Of a stretch of 64,000 nt of DNA, positions 1-8,423 are shown piece by piece (the first letter of the stretch is position 1; each line of letters opens with the position of its first letter). The stretch comes from Linnemannia elongata. Its lineage: Eukaryota > Mortierellomycota > Mortierellomycetes > Mortierellales > Mortierellaceae. The position numbers and the translations under genes are program-made. The notes under the pieces were generated by a model. The model ran no database searches. It was not told the origin of the DNA and was given only the letters and a program-made list of their open reading frames with translations. The stretch lies in NCBI GenBank assembly GCA_036320915.1, contig JAXBDG010000001.1, positions 4,486,001 through 4,550,000 of the forward strand, in the 5' to 3' direction.

Positions 1-235
1 AAAAGATTGCACCTGCAATGGATGGGCACATTATAAGAAGAAGCATACAGCAGTTCTGGGTAAAAGAGGAACGCATAGGAGGTAGTGCAGCATAAAACTC
101 CTCGAAGGGCGGTCAAAGCTTTACATGGGTCGATGCCCCTTCTGTTTAATCCATTGATAATCTCCTACGGTATGGCACATCGGTCAGAGTCCCTTATTCA
201 TTAAAGTATGCCATACACAACATCATAGATTATTT
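1..235 (+). repeat. Decayed terminal inverted repeat of a third transposon copy
   Basis: This stretch aligns by eye with the inner-element TIR at about 3560-3760: the same order of words is present (a GTAAAAGA-type block, a CTCGAAGGG block, AAAGCTTTAC, CGATGCCCC, CCATTG, CTACGGTATG) with many substitutions. It is directly followed by transposase coding remnants, as in the complete elements. Its outer end lies outside the window or is unrecognisable. Confidence 0.6.
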
Positions 236-635
236 CCAAGCTGGGGGGCTGTTGCGGCATACTAACAATCCTGCGGAATAAAGTGTACTTCCTCGGTGCA
301 TGTAAGGCACTTGAAAAGGGTATTGCATTGTTCGATTCCATGTCCGTGATCATGCGTGCGTCGTCATCCTTCTATGAGTTTCTTCGTACGCTCTTCAAGA
401 AAGAACGGAGTCTGTTCAACAAGGTGATGGCAGGGTGCTTTCGAACCATATTTTCCGCACCGGAGATACGCATGCGATAACGAAGTTGGACCAAACCAAA
501 GGTGCCCAAGCAAGTGATACTGCTACTCGATAGCACGACGCATGGGCAACCTACAGGATATCAATGTCAGATATTCACGGCTATAGATTCAAAAAGTGGG
601 CCTTCCTCAAATTTGCAACATAAAGGCTATCACAA
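236..635 (+). pseudogene. Harbinger-like DDE transposase fragment, decayed
   Basis: A readable block at 283-480 matches residues about 77-148 of the inner-element transposase (5878-7086, minus strand): both contain KALEKGIA, SSFYE, ERSLFNK and the end PEIRMR. A short deletion is visible around the SMSV segment, stops lie upstream, and a TAA follows EIRMR. Beyond the stop, out-of-frame traces of the LLLD...T region continue to about 635. The gene is dead. Its 3' part (from 396) forms the outer end of the left arm of the large inverted repeat. Confidence 0.7.
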
Positions 636-1092
636 GTGAAAAGTACCTCCCACGTTGAAAAAACCCTAAAAAACCCTAAAAATTCTGTATAACCACGCAT
701 GCTTGAAGAATCCTGAAAAACCCTAAAAAAACCCTGAAAACAAATATTGAAAATTTGAAGCATCGGTTCCACAGCTGTATTTAATAATTTCCTTATTTGT
801 AAACTGGATGTAAATAGAAAATGGTTCATACCTCTAATACAGTAATAATAAACAACAGAGACGTAGGCGATCGTTTATGCTTTCAGAGACCTTTTCAAAG
901 TAAGGACGCCAGTGTCAGAGGTCACATATAGATGGAATTGATGGAGAGTGGAGGTTGATAATATGGGAGGGTGGTGGTGTGAAGAAAGGTTAGTAATGTT
1001 TTGAAAGGAAGGGGTAGCTTTCCACTGACTGAGGGTTTACAACCCTTATGAAAGATCCACCGTTAACCATAGATCTCCATATGGGAAGAGAA
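396..1092. repeat. Left arm of a ~650-700 bp inverted repeat
   Basis: Bases 396-1044 are nearly the exact reverse complement of 1560-2207. Weaker matching continues inward to about 1092 (partner about 1508). The arm contains transposase pseudogene sequence (396-635), an A-rich block with repeated CCCTAAAA words (655-740) and, at its inner edge, a hairpin-like element (about 1007-1047) resembling those in the TIRs of the neighbouring elements. Confidence 0.85.
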
Positions 1093-1507
1093 TGGCGAAT
1101 TCGCCAAAAAACTTTTTTTTAAATCCGACATCATCGTCGAGCCCCATGTCGACATGAGTATTGAGCATCCCTTGATGGATCAATTTCAAAGTGGCATTTA
1201 CTTCACGGATTGATGAGGTCCTGGAACGCAAAGTGGATGTGGTTGATTCCCTCACCATAGACCCTCTTTTTCATGTTTACTTTGTGGGGTGACCTGTTGT
1301 CGATTTTTTTTAAATATTAAGGGAAAACTGATGATGAACATAATGCCTGTAAAAATCTGGAACTCTGGAGTTCCAGAATCATTCCAAGGGATACTGAACC
1401 CGGACGACTTCTGTTAGTTACGCGCTAGTATAGCGAAATGCTAACATACGGAGGCATATATGAACAAATTATACATATTATATTTCCTTGATAACGTGTA
1501 GACTGCC
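1093..1507. other. Spacer of the large inverted repeat, no gene recognised
   Basis: About 415 bp of A+T-rich sequence separates the arms. A 70-codon open frame on the minus strand (1046-1258) overlaps the arm edge and matches nothing I recognise. The span could be the internal remnant of a fold-back or non-autonomous element whose TIRs are the arms. Confidence 0.4.
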
Positions 1508-2207
1508 CATATGGAGAGCTAAGGGGAGATCTAAGGTTAGCGGGTGAATTTTTTACAGAGGTTGTAAACCCTCAGTCAGTGGAAAGCTACCCCTTCCTTT
1601 CAAAACATTACTAACCTTTCTTCACACCACCACCCTCCCATATTATCAACCTCCACTCTCCATCAATTCCATCTATATGTGACCTCTGACACTGGCGTCC
1701 TTACTTTGAAAAGGTCTCTGAAAGCATAAACGATCGCCTACGTCTCTGTTGTTTATTATTACTGTATTAGAGGTATGAACCATTTTCTATTTACATCCAG
1801 TTTACAAAAAAGGAATTATTAAATACAGCTGTGAAACCGATGCTTCAAATTTTCAATATTTGTTTTCAGGGTTTTTTTAGGGTTTTTCAAGATTCTTCAA
1901 GCATGCGTGGTTTTACAGAATTTTTAGGGTTTTTTAGGGTTTTTTCAACGTGGGAGGTACTTTTCACTTGTGATAGCCTTTATGTTGCAAATTTGAGGAA
2001 GGCCCACTTTTTGAATCTATAGCCGTGAATATCTGACATTGATATCCTGTAGGTTGCCCATGCGTCGTGCTATCGAGTAGCAGTATCACTTGCTTGGGCA
2101 CCTTTGGTTTGGTCCAACTTCGTTATCGCATGCGTATCTCCGGTGCGGAAAATATGGTTCGAAAGCACCCTGCCATCACCTTGTTGAACAGACTCCGTTC
2201 TTTCTTG
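1508..2207. repeat. Right arm of the large inverted repeat
   Basis: Reverse complement of the left arm. The outer end (about 1990-2207) carries the same transposase pseudogene fragment on the minus strand. The arm stops at 2207, where the TIR of the next element begins (2206/2207), so the outer element's edge coincides with the arm's edge. Confidence 0.85.
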
Positions 2208-2572
2208 GCAATCGTCCACATCCCTAATACATGAGGAAGCATCATAGGAGTGGTCGATCGTGTATAATATCAGGCAACTTTTAAAAAGCATGGATACAGG
2301 AGGCAGAGGATTTGTATAGATGGTAGTGGTGGGTAAGAGGAGGTGGATAATATGGGTGGTGGTGCAAAGGATAGGCAAATGGTGGTTTGGGGGGGGGTGT
2401 AGTTTTCCACTGGCCGATGCTTACACCCCCCCTTTGGTCCATTCGAGGTGTATTTGGAGATGTCTCTTGGCTATGCAGTGCAGTCTCTGAGCACCTCCCC
2501 TGACATGTATTGGAACTAGCTTTTGCTGGTATCATAGGCCCATCTTGAATGGTCTGGGTATGGCAGGTTGTG
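2206..2572 (+). repeat. Outer element, left TIR
   Basis: Reverse complement of 8424-8787 with few mismatches; the terminal sequence starts (T)GGCAATCG. It contains a strong hairpin at 2391-2432: 11-bp stem GGGGGGGTGTA paired with 2422-2432, and a 20-nt loop. Confidence 0.85.
2391..2432. promoter_or_regulatory. G-tract/C-tract hairpin in outer TIR
   Basis: Perfect 11-bp stem around a 20-nt loop. The loop core follows the shared pattern AGYTTTMCWCTGGCYGATGC found in the other TIRs. Function unknown; candidates are a transposase or Rep recognition site, or a replication origin hairpin. Confidence 0.5.
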
Positions 2573-2596
2573 CGGGGCCTTCCTTCAACATACCCA

Positions 2597-3499
2597 ATGT
2601 CCGAGCCCAAAATCCCAAAGAAGCTCAACGCCTGCCTGAATGCAATACTCGCGGAGGAGTGGGGCTTTCTTGACAATCCATGGCCATTGTACCCTACCAC
2701 CAGAAAGTTCCACCGATCCGAGCTCAAGCCAATTAACAACATGCACCACATGAAGGAGGAGGTCATAGGCAAGATAGGAGCCATTGGTGTGTTCTTCTTT
2801 CTCACAACCCTTTGGAACAAGGTGTATTTCCCAGGTCCATACAAAGCAGTGGAGAAAGGTATTGCCCTCCTGTACTATCTTGTTTCAGGCGATTCTATGG
2901 AGGCCATGTCTGTGTTTTTGCCTAGGTCTAGCTTCTATGAGATCTACAGAACTTTCTTCAAGACCGAGAAGAGGCTGTTTGAGAAGGAGATGACGAGATG
3001 TTTTGCCAACATGTTTTCCACCCCTGAAATCCGCATGAGGTCTGCCGTATGGACTAACCCACGGATGTTCAGGCATATTACCCTGCTGCTGGATGGTCAT
3101 GATACCCGGGCAACATATCGCGAAACCAAGGCCAAGATGTACTCATACAAGCTTAAGAAGTCTGGCCTCAGGACCCAGGTGTGCATAGACATCAACCACA
3201 TGGTACTCTTTGTATCCAAGTCCGCTCCATGTAAAGACAACAACGACGGCAGCATGATGGTAGAAATGGGCCTTGCAAACAAGATCCATGAGATGGACTG
3301 TGTAGGTGTTGATGGCGGATATACACAGCATATCCCTACCCTGCTTGAACGTGAGGACTCTCTGGATGTAAGGAACTTTTGCTTCCCTATCCGCAAGAAA
3401 CCGGGACAGGACTTGGACGAGCATGAGGCCTTATTTAACTCCGAGTTCGCTGGCTTCAGGTCCATGATCGAGGCCACATTGGGAGTCATCCGGGACTAG
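2597..3499 (+). pseudogene. Outer-element Harbinger/IS5-like DDE transposase, 3' truncated
   Basis: The start at 2597 (MSEP...) is chosen because it aligns with the start of the inner homologue; an in-frame ATG at 2549 lies inside TIR sequence. The product keeps LLLDGHDTR (first Asp), GVDGGY (second Asp) and FRSMIEATLG (the Glu). It then runs into the inner-element TIR at about 3481 and stops four codons later at TAG. The inner homologue continues for about 105 residues after the same point, so the C-terminus is lost. All three presumed catalytic acids survive, but activity is unlikely without the C-terminal region. Confidence 0.75.
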
Positions 3500-3788
3500 T
3501 ATAGATAGGCGCTTCAAGGTGTGTGAGAGTATGCTGCATAGATTACCATATGTTTTAAAAAGGCGGTACCGGGGATGGATGAGTTTAGGATAGAGGGGAG
3601 CGTACAGTAGTTCTAGGTAAAAGAAGTAGGCTCTGGGAGGTTGTGCTGCATGAAAGACCTCGAAGGGGGGGTTGTAGCTTTACTCTGGCTGATGCCCTCG
3701 ACCCCCCTTTGGTGTTATCCATTGCCGATGACCTACGGTATATGCATGATGTAAAGGTAACGAATGACAAATCGGCGGTATGGTAGAC
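3479..3788 (+). repeat. Inner element, left TIR
   Basis: Pairs with 7116-7423. It contains a TTTTAAAAAGG motif, a G-tract/C-tract hairpin at about 3663-3710, and probably the promoter for the small ORF, which begins 24 bp inside the TIR edge. Confidence 0.85.
3663..3710. promoter_or_regulatory. Imperfect hairpin in inner left TIR
   Basis: AAGGGGGGG at the left and CCCCCCTTT at the right flank a loop with the same core (AGCTTTACTCTGGCTGATGC) as in the outer TIR. The stem has one bulge. The mirrored copy is at 7192-7239. Confidence 0.45.
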
Positions 3789-3811
3789 AAGGTGCCCCAA
3801 AGACAACAACA

Positions 3812-4093
3812 ATGCCTATTCCGCTTACACATAAATCTTTGCAACAGGATGTCGTCGCTGAATTTATTACGGACCATCGCTTAGAGACCTGTATGTATGT
3901 GTACCTTGATGCTTTCGTGGATATTCACCGCGCTAAATCTCCTGACTTTGGTGAAACCTGGTGTCCACATACTATCTACTCGATGTTGGAAAAGGTATAC
4001 AAGGGTATCCGACGTGAACTCTCTGAGAAAGGACTGTTGACCAACGAAGCTGCTGGTGAGTACCTTATGCGCACTGAGTTGAAGGCCACCTAA
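3812..4093 (+). CDS. Small conserved element protein, function unknown
   Basis: 93 aa from the ATG at 3812 (an in-frame ATG at 3764 lies in the TIR). The diverged outer element has a homologue at 8125-8394 on the minus strand that keeps QQDVVAEF, DHRLE, YLDAF, HRAK, LE.VYKGIR.EL and GLLTN.AAGEY. The protein is mostly helical in character, with alternating charged and hydrophobic residues, no membrane segment and no cysteine motif. Conservation between two subfamilies argues that it is a real gene. It lies 34 bp upstream of the Rep-like gene on the same strand and may act with it, for example as a DNA-binding or accessory subunit (speculative). I do not recognise a named family. Confidence 0.65.
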   Translation: MPIPLTHKSLQQDVVAEFITDHRLETCMYVYLDAFVDIHRAKSPDFGETWCPHTIYSMLEKVYKGIRRELSEKGLLTNEAAGEYLMRTELKAT

Positions 4094-4096
4094 GGG

Positions 4097-4106
4097 AGTT
4101 TTTAAA
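4097..4106. promoter_or_regulatory. TTTTTAAAAA palindrome before the Rep-like gene
   Basis: The 10-bp palindrome lies about 20 bp before the Rep-like ATG (4128). The same motif sits at the equivalent place before the outer Rep-like gene (about 8095-8104, minus strand), and near-copies border other genes and TIRs of both elements. It could be a TATA-like promoter or a protein-binding site. Confidence 0.4.
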
Positions 4107-4127
4107 AAGCAAGAATCTATTAACAAC

Positions 4128-5825
4128 ATGTCACGGTCAAAGGAAGCTATCATCAACGAGATCCTCAATAAGTACACGCACAACCTTGCCGACGTTGGCA
4201 AATGTGTACATCCCCTTGGTCGTCTTGGAGGTACCAAACGCAAGGGGTTCACACGGTTCTCCAAGATGTTCTGTGACAGTATGGTCTTTTGGGCTCCGGT
4301 CAACTATGCCGATGAAAAGGTCAAGGGCAAGTCCATTGGCAAATATATGGCTGACTTACGTGAGGCATTTGGCAAGGCGGATCTACCTTACGATTCCATC
4401 AAGTCGCTGCATAGTGGCACTCTGTTGGACGAAGAGTATATCCCTGCTGACATCCAAACCGCACATGCACAAGAGCACAGCAATGGACCATACTCTGCCG
4501 GATTTGTCTCTATCAAGGTGTCTCTATACCACTGCCGTGCCAAAAAGGTGGTAATGGCCATGGCTGTCATCCTGCCTATCCTTCGGAAGCGGTACCTTGT
4601 CCTGCATGACATCGACATGACCCATGACTGCAGGTATGTATCAACTCGGACCTATTTGGAGAGGCACTTGAAGGCTAAGGGCATTTCAACGATAGTCAAC
4701 GATCGCGGACGGGTGGGTGACCACTGTGTGACCTGGTTTGCATCTGCAGACAATGCCCAAAATATCAGGTGCAAGGTCTATAACAAGCTGGTCCAGATGC
4801 TCGAAAGCGCGGATGTGCGAAAGAGTCTCGGCTCAAGGATGGAGGATATAGTTGCCAATCCAGATGAGAAGTTCACCAGGACTCTATTGCGCCATAGGGA
4901 TCATGGCCTTTCACGGCTGGAGCTAACCTTTTATGGCTCAAGGCTGCACCCTTTGGCGGTATACCAAGATAGGATGGATGATGCGCGTAGGCTTTTGGAC
5001 GGCTGCACCACGTTTGACTACAGCTATGAACAGCACTGGATAGAACGTGCTGAGCTTATAAAGGCCATGGTCGCGGTGTATATCCCTGGAAGCAAGGTCT
5101 TTGCATACTGCCACTGGTGGAACTCTACAACCCGCAAGAAGTACGGTTATATGTGGTCCAAAGTTTCAGCACCGCTTGCCATGCACCTGGTTGCCAACTA
5201 CTCGTTCAACGACCGTCCCATCTACTATGTGGAGGCCAAAGTTAGCGAGAATGGTACAGTGGAGGTCACCAAGGAGAAGATGTATGAGAGAGAGCCAGGC
5301 TGCAAGGCCAAAACATTGGTACCAGGTGGTTCCAAGGGTATGTTCCCCTCATACGCACTGTTCGACCGCGAAGTATATAAGTTTGCCGACATGGGTATTG
5401 TATCTGTGGACAACATCCGCATTGGATGGCCAAAGAGGCGACACCACAAGGAGAGTGCACCGTTAGCAGTCCTTGTGGAGCGCAGATCCGATGATGGGCA
5501 GTATGTTAAGCATATGCAGAGTATACATTCATCCGCCTTTGGAACCGGCTACAATGTGCTTGAGCCAGGTCGCATATATACCATTGCTGCAGCAGGCTTA
5601 AAGAAGTTTCGCGGGACTTTGTACTGGCATATAATTATGGACTGTGGGACCAGAGTTAGAGCCGATAAGTCCCTCTGTAACCTGTGGGAAAGGTGGCGGG
5701 GAAAATATAGGGGAACGAATGGCCAAGTAAGAATCCACCATGTGCCAAAGATGACCTTCCTTGCAGAACGCATAATCCGCTCCAAAGGCACGAACGACAT
5801 GAAGTGTAAGCTGGTCCAGGAGTAA
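4128..5825 (+). CDS. Rep-like (possible rolling-circle initiator) protein of the inner element
   Basis: 565 aa, intronless, single clear ATG. The central region holds, in order, LVLHDIDMTHDC (residues 157-168), GDHC.TW (197-203), IRCKVYNK (213-220) and LSRLELTFYG (261-270). In plasmid Rep_trans-type replication initiators a similar order occurs: an acidic L-D-x-x-x-D strand, then an R-x-Y-N-K strand and an R-x-E strand. The match is by eye and remote; no HUH motif is visible and I cannot assign the nicking tyrosine. The C-terminal half (about 300-565) is of unknown fold and contains HWW, YVEAK and WHIIMD segments. The outer element carries a truncated homologue (7398-8072) that keeps all these motifs. 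Alternative: an unrelated nucleic-acid-binding accessory protein. Confidence 0.6.
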   Translation: MSRSKEAIINEILNKYTHNLADVGKCVHPLGRLGGTKRKGFTRFSKMFCDSMVFWAPVNYADEKVKGKSIGKYMADLREAFGKADLPYDSIKSLHSGTLLDEEYIPADIQTAHAQEHSNGPYSAGFVSIKVSLYHCRAKKVVMAMAVILPILRKRYLVLHDIDMTHDCRYVSTRTYLERHLKAKGISTIVNDRGRVGDHCVTWFASADNAQNIRCKVYNKLVQMLESADVRKSLGSRMEDIVANPDEKFTRTLLRHRDHGLSRLELTFYGSRLHPLAVYQDRMDDARRLLDGCTTFDYSYEQHWIERAELIKAMVAVYIPGSKVFAYCHWWNSTTRKKYGYMWSKVSAPLAMHLVANYSFNDRPIYYVEAKVSENGTVEVTKEKMYEREPGCKAKTLVPGGSKGMFPSYALFDREVYKFADMGIVSVDNIRIGWPKRRHHKESAPLAVLVERRSDDGQYVKHMQSIHSSAFGTGYNVLEPGRIYTIAAAGLKKFRGTLYWHIIMDCGTRVRADKSLCNLWERWRGKYRGTNGQVRIHHVPKMTFLAERIIRSKGTNDMKCKLVQE

Positions 5826-5877
5826 CGTAAGGTTAGGTTTTTAAAAACTTGGTACATGCTGCCACAAAAATCAGGCC

Positions 5878-7086
5878 CTACAGTTCCTCGTCATCCTCCG
5901 ACATGTCCATTCCCAAGAACGCGTTCTGGAGTTCCTGTAGTTCAGATCCATTCTGTAACCTATTTTGGACAGTCTCTACCTCGGAGTTCTGCAGGACAGG
6001 CTTATTGGTGGTTGGATAGTCGAATCCATCCTCGATCCATTCCATATGGTGGGGTAGTATATCCAGGCTGAGGTTGTTGGACATATTACGTACATTTAGC
6101 AGCAGAAAGCACAACCGCAACATCATGTTAACCTCCCTCTTGTCGGTGGTACGGATGGCGTCTTTATGGTTGAACTTGGCAAAGGTGGATCCGAGCTCAC
6201 CAAAGGTATTTTCAACCATAGACCTGAATCCTCCGAACATCGTATTAAAGGTAGCCTCATCCTCATCCAAGGGCTTTCCATTGCGCTTACGTATGGGAAA
6301 ACAAAAGTTGCGAATATCCAGGGTGTCCTCTTTCTCCAGGAGCTTGGGTATATGCTGTGGGTATCCACCATCAAGGCCAATGCAGTCCACCTCATGAATC
6401 CTTTTGGCCACACCCATGTCAACCAGCATGGTACCATCGTTGTGTTTCTTACATGACTCGGACTTGGACACAAAGACCACCATGTTGTTGACGTCTATGC
6501 ATACTTGTGTGCGGAGGCCTGACTTCCTGAACTTAAAGCTGTACATCTCCGACTTTAACTCCCCGCAGGTTGCCCGTGTGTCATGGCCATCCAGCAGCAG
6601 TGTTACATGCTTGAACATCTTTGGGTTACTCCATCTGGCCGATCGCATGCGTATCTCTGGGGTGGAAAACATGGTTGAGAAGCACCTTGCCATTTCCTTG
6701 TTGAACAGGCTCCTTTCCTCCTTGAAGAACGTGCGAAAGATCTCGTAGAAGGATGACCGGGGCATGAACACCGACATGGACTCCATGGATTCTCGAGAGA
6801 CAAAAAAGTATAAGAAGGCAATACCCTTTTCAAGTGCCTTATACGGACCGGGGAAGTATACTTTATTCCACAGGACCGTCAGGAAGAAGTACACCGCAAC
6901 AGCCCCCAGCTTGGACATAACCGCTAATTTCATGTGACGCATACCCTTGATGACCTTGAACTCAGACCGGTGTGCCCTACGAGTTTTTGGGTACATTGGC
7001 CAGGGATCATCCAAGAAGGTCCACTCCTCCTGAATAATCGCCCTGAACAAATCTTGAAGTTTTTCGGGAACGTTGCCGCTTGACAT
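5878..7086 (-). CDS. Harbinger/IS5-like DDE transposase (DDE_Tnp_4 type)
   Basis: 402 aa from the ATG at 7086; the start is chosen by alignment with the outer homologue, and an upstream in-frame ATG at 7131 falls in the TIR. Presumed catalytic acids are D166 (LLLDGHDTR), D239 (GLDGGYPQH) and E292 (RSMVENTFG). The GLDGGY and RxxVE signatures are typical of Harbinger/PIF-type nucleases. An RTQVCID segment (192-198) matches the usual strand between the first two acids. The C-terminus is acidic (EDDEEL). The gene converges on the Rep-like gene with a 52-bp gap. Classical Harbinger elements carry a Myb-like second protein; none is visible here, and the Rep-like protein and small ORF take that place. 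Confidence 0.8.
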   Translation of the reverse strand: MSSGNVPEKLQDLFRAIIQEEWTFLDDPWPMYPKTRRAHRSEFKVIKGMRHMKLAVMSKLGAVAVYFFLTVLWNKVYFPGPYKALEKGIAFLYFFVSRESMESMSVFMPRSSFYEIFRTFFKEERSLFNKEMARCFSTMFSTPEIRMRSARWSNPKMFKHVTLLLDGHDTRATCGELKSEMYSFKFRKSGLRTQVCIDVNNMVVFVSKSESCKKHNDGTMLVDMGVAKRIHEVDCIGLDGGYPQHIPKLLEKEDTLDIRNFCFPIRKRNGKPLDEDEATFNTMFGGFRSMVENTFGELGSTFAKFNHKDAIRTTDKREVNMMLRLCFLLLNVRNMSNNLSLDILPHHMEWIEDGFDYPTTNKPVLQNSEVETVQNRLQNGSELQELQNAFLGMDMSEDDEEL

Positions 7087-7115
7087 ATTTGTTTTGTATA
7101 TCCTGTACTTACCTG

Positions 7116-7423
7116 GTCTACCATACCGCATTTGTCATTCGTTACCTTTACATCATGCATATACCGTAGGTCATCGGCAATGGATAACACCAAAGGGGGG
7201 TTGAGGGCATCAGCCAGAGTAAAGCTACAACCCCCCCTTCGAGGTCTTTCATGCAGCACAACCTCCCAGAGCCTACTTCTTTTACCTAGAACTACTGTAC
7301 GCTCCCCTCTATCCTAAACTCATCCATCCCCGGTACCGCCTTTTTAAAACATATGGTAATCTATGCAGCATACTCTCACACACCTTGAAGCGCCTATCTA
7401 TACTAGTCCCGGATGACTCCCAA
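7116..7423 (-). repeat. Inner element, right TIR
   Basis: Reverse complement of 3479-3788 with a small indel near the inner edge. It contains the mirrored hairpin (7192-7239). The first codons of the longer transposase frame and the truncated end of the outer Rep-like gene read into it. Confidence 0.85.
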
Positions 7424-8072
7424 ACTTGTTGTAGACCTTGTAGCGGATGTTCTTGGTGTCATCTGAACTGCCCATCCAGGAGATACAATGGTCACCCACA
7501 CGACTACGGTCCTTGATGACCTTGGTGATACCATTCCGCAACAGATGTTGCTCAACAAGACGACGTTCTGTGACATATCGGCAGTCGCGGGTCATGTCTA
7601 TGTCATGAAGTACCATATGCTTGCTTCTGAGGGTCTCCAGCATGGGTGACAGTGCCAACACAGCCCTCTTTGCTCGGCACTGCTTCAGGGACATCTTAAT
7701 GGCAATGTACCCCATGTGGAGGGACTGTCCAGCAAACTCTGCGGCGTACGCTTCCTTCATGTCCTCTGAGAAATACTCCTCGCCGATATTTGTACCCGTA
7801 GTAACCATCTTAATAGAGTCACAGGGCAAGGAGTGCCTACTACAAAGCTCACGCAACTCTGCCATGTACTTCCCAATGGTTACTCCCTTGGTGTCCTCTG
7901 ACAAGGTGTTGTAGAGTCCCCACATAACCAAGCTGTCGCAAAACATCTTGGAAAACTTTGCAAAGCCCTGTCTACTCTCTCTGCGGGAACAGGACGGCCT
8001 ACCAAAGTCAGCCAAATTACCGGTGTACTTCTTAAAAACCTCGTTGATAATGGACTCGTTTGATCTTGTCAT
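7398..8072 (-). pseudogene. Outer-element Rep-like gene, 3' truncated by the inner element
   Basis: It begins at MTRSNESIINE (ATG at 8072), matching MSRSKEAIINE of the inner homologue. It keeps FSKMFCDS, IGKYMAELRE, MVLHDIDMTRDCRYV, RVGDHC and NIRYKVYNK, then runs into the inner TIR at about 7423 and stops at 7398. About 340 C-terminal residues present in the homologue are absent. The sequence preceding the break shows no frameshift, so truncation came with the insertion rather than through slow decay. Confidence 0.75.
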
Positions 8073-8124
8073 GGTTGAAGTGTGTTTGGGCAAATTTTTA
8101 AAAACCACTCAGGCCAACCATGGC

Positions 8125-8394
8125 TCACTGGGATCGATTCATCACATACTCACCAGCTGCCTTATTTGTAAGAAGTCCGTGTTTTAGGAGCTCTAGGCGG
8201 ATACCTTTGTAAACCTGCTCTAACATCTCATACATAGCATAGGGATCCCATCTGTCCACAAGGTCAGGATACTTAGCGCGATGGGTATCGAGGAATGCAT
8301 CGAGGTAAACAAACATACAGTACTCAAGACGATGATCATCTACAAATTCGGCGACAACATCCTGCTGGAAAGACTTTTCATGGGAAACAGGCAT
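8125..8394 (-). CDS. Outer-element small conserved protein
   Basis: 89 aa from the ATG at 8394 (an upstream in-frame ATG exists at 8436). It is homologous to the 93-aa ORF at 3812-4093, with the same SLQQDVV/SFQQDVV start region and GLLTN.AAGEY end. It lies just upstream of the truncated Rep-like gene on the same strand, repeating the order of the inner element. The frame is intact although the rest of this element is broken. Confidence 0.6.
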   Translation of the reverse strand: MPVSHEKSFQQDVVAEFVDDHRLEYCMFVYLDAFLDTHRAKYPDLVDRWDPYAMYEMLEQVYKGIRLELLKHGLLTNKAAGEYVMNRSQ

Positions 8395-8423
8395 GATGAT
8401 ATATTGGGTACCAGTGCGACGTC

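Larger units (their letters stand above)
3479..7423. mobile_element. Inner element: small ORF, Rep-like gene and DDE transposase between 310-bp TIRs
   Basis: The TIRs are 3479-3788 and 7116-7423, nearly identical, ending TTGGGAGTCATCC. The interior holds three intronless ORFs packed tightly: 93 aa (+), 565 aa (+, 34 bp later) and 402 aa (-, stop codon 52 bp from the previous stop). All are open over full length and the two TIRs match closely, so the copy looks young and potentially functional. The compact layout is unlike the intron-bearing host genes nearby. The DDE protein suggests cut-and-paste transposition; the Rep-like protein suggests an added DNA-replication or nicking step (inference). 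Confidence 0.8.

Noticed and set aside
3812..4093. Myb-like second Harbinger protein
   Set aside because: The Trp-spaced Myb repeat pattern is absent; the protein has only one Trp.
4128..5825. HUH endonuclease or Helitron Rep assignment for the 565-aa protein
   Set aside because: No H-hydrophobic-H motif near a Tyr pair and no helicase domain; only a Rep_trans-like order of motifs supports a Rep link.
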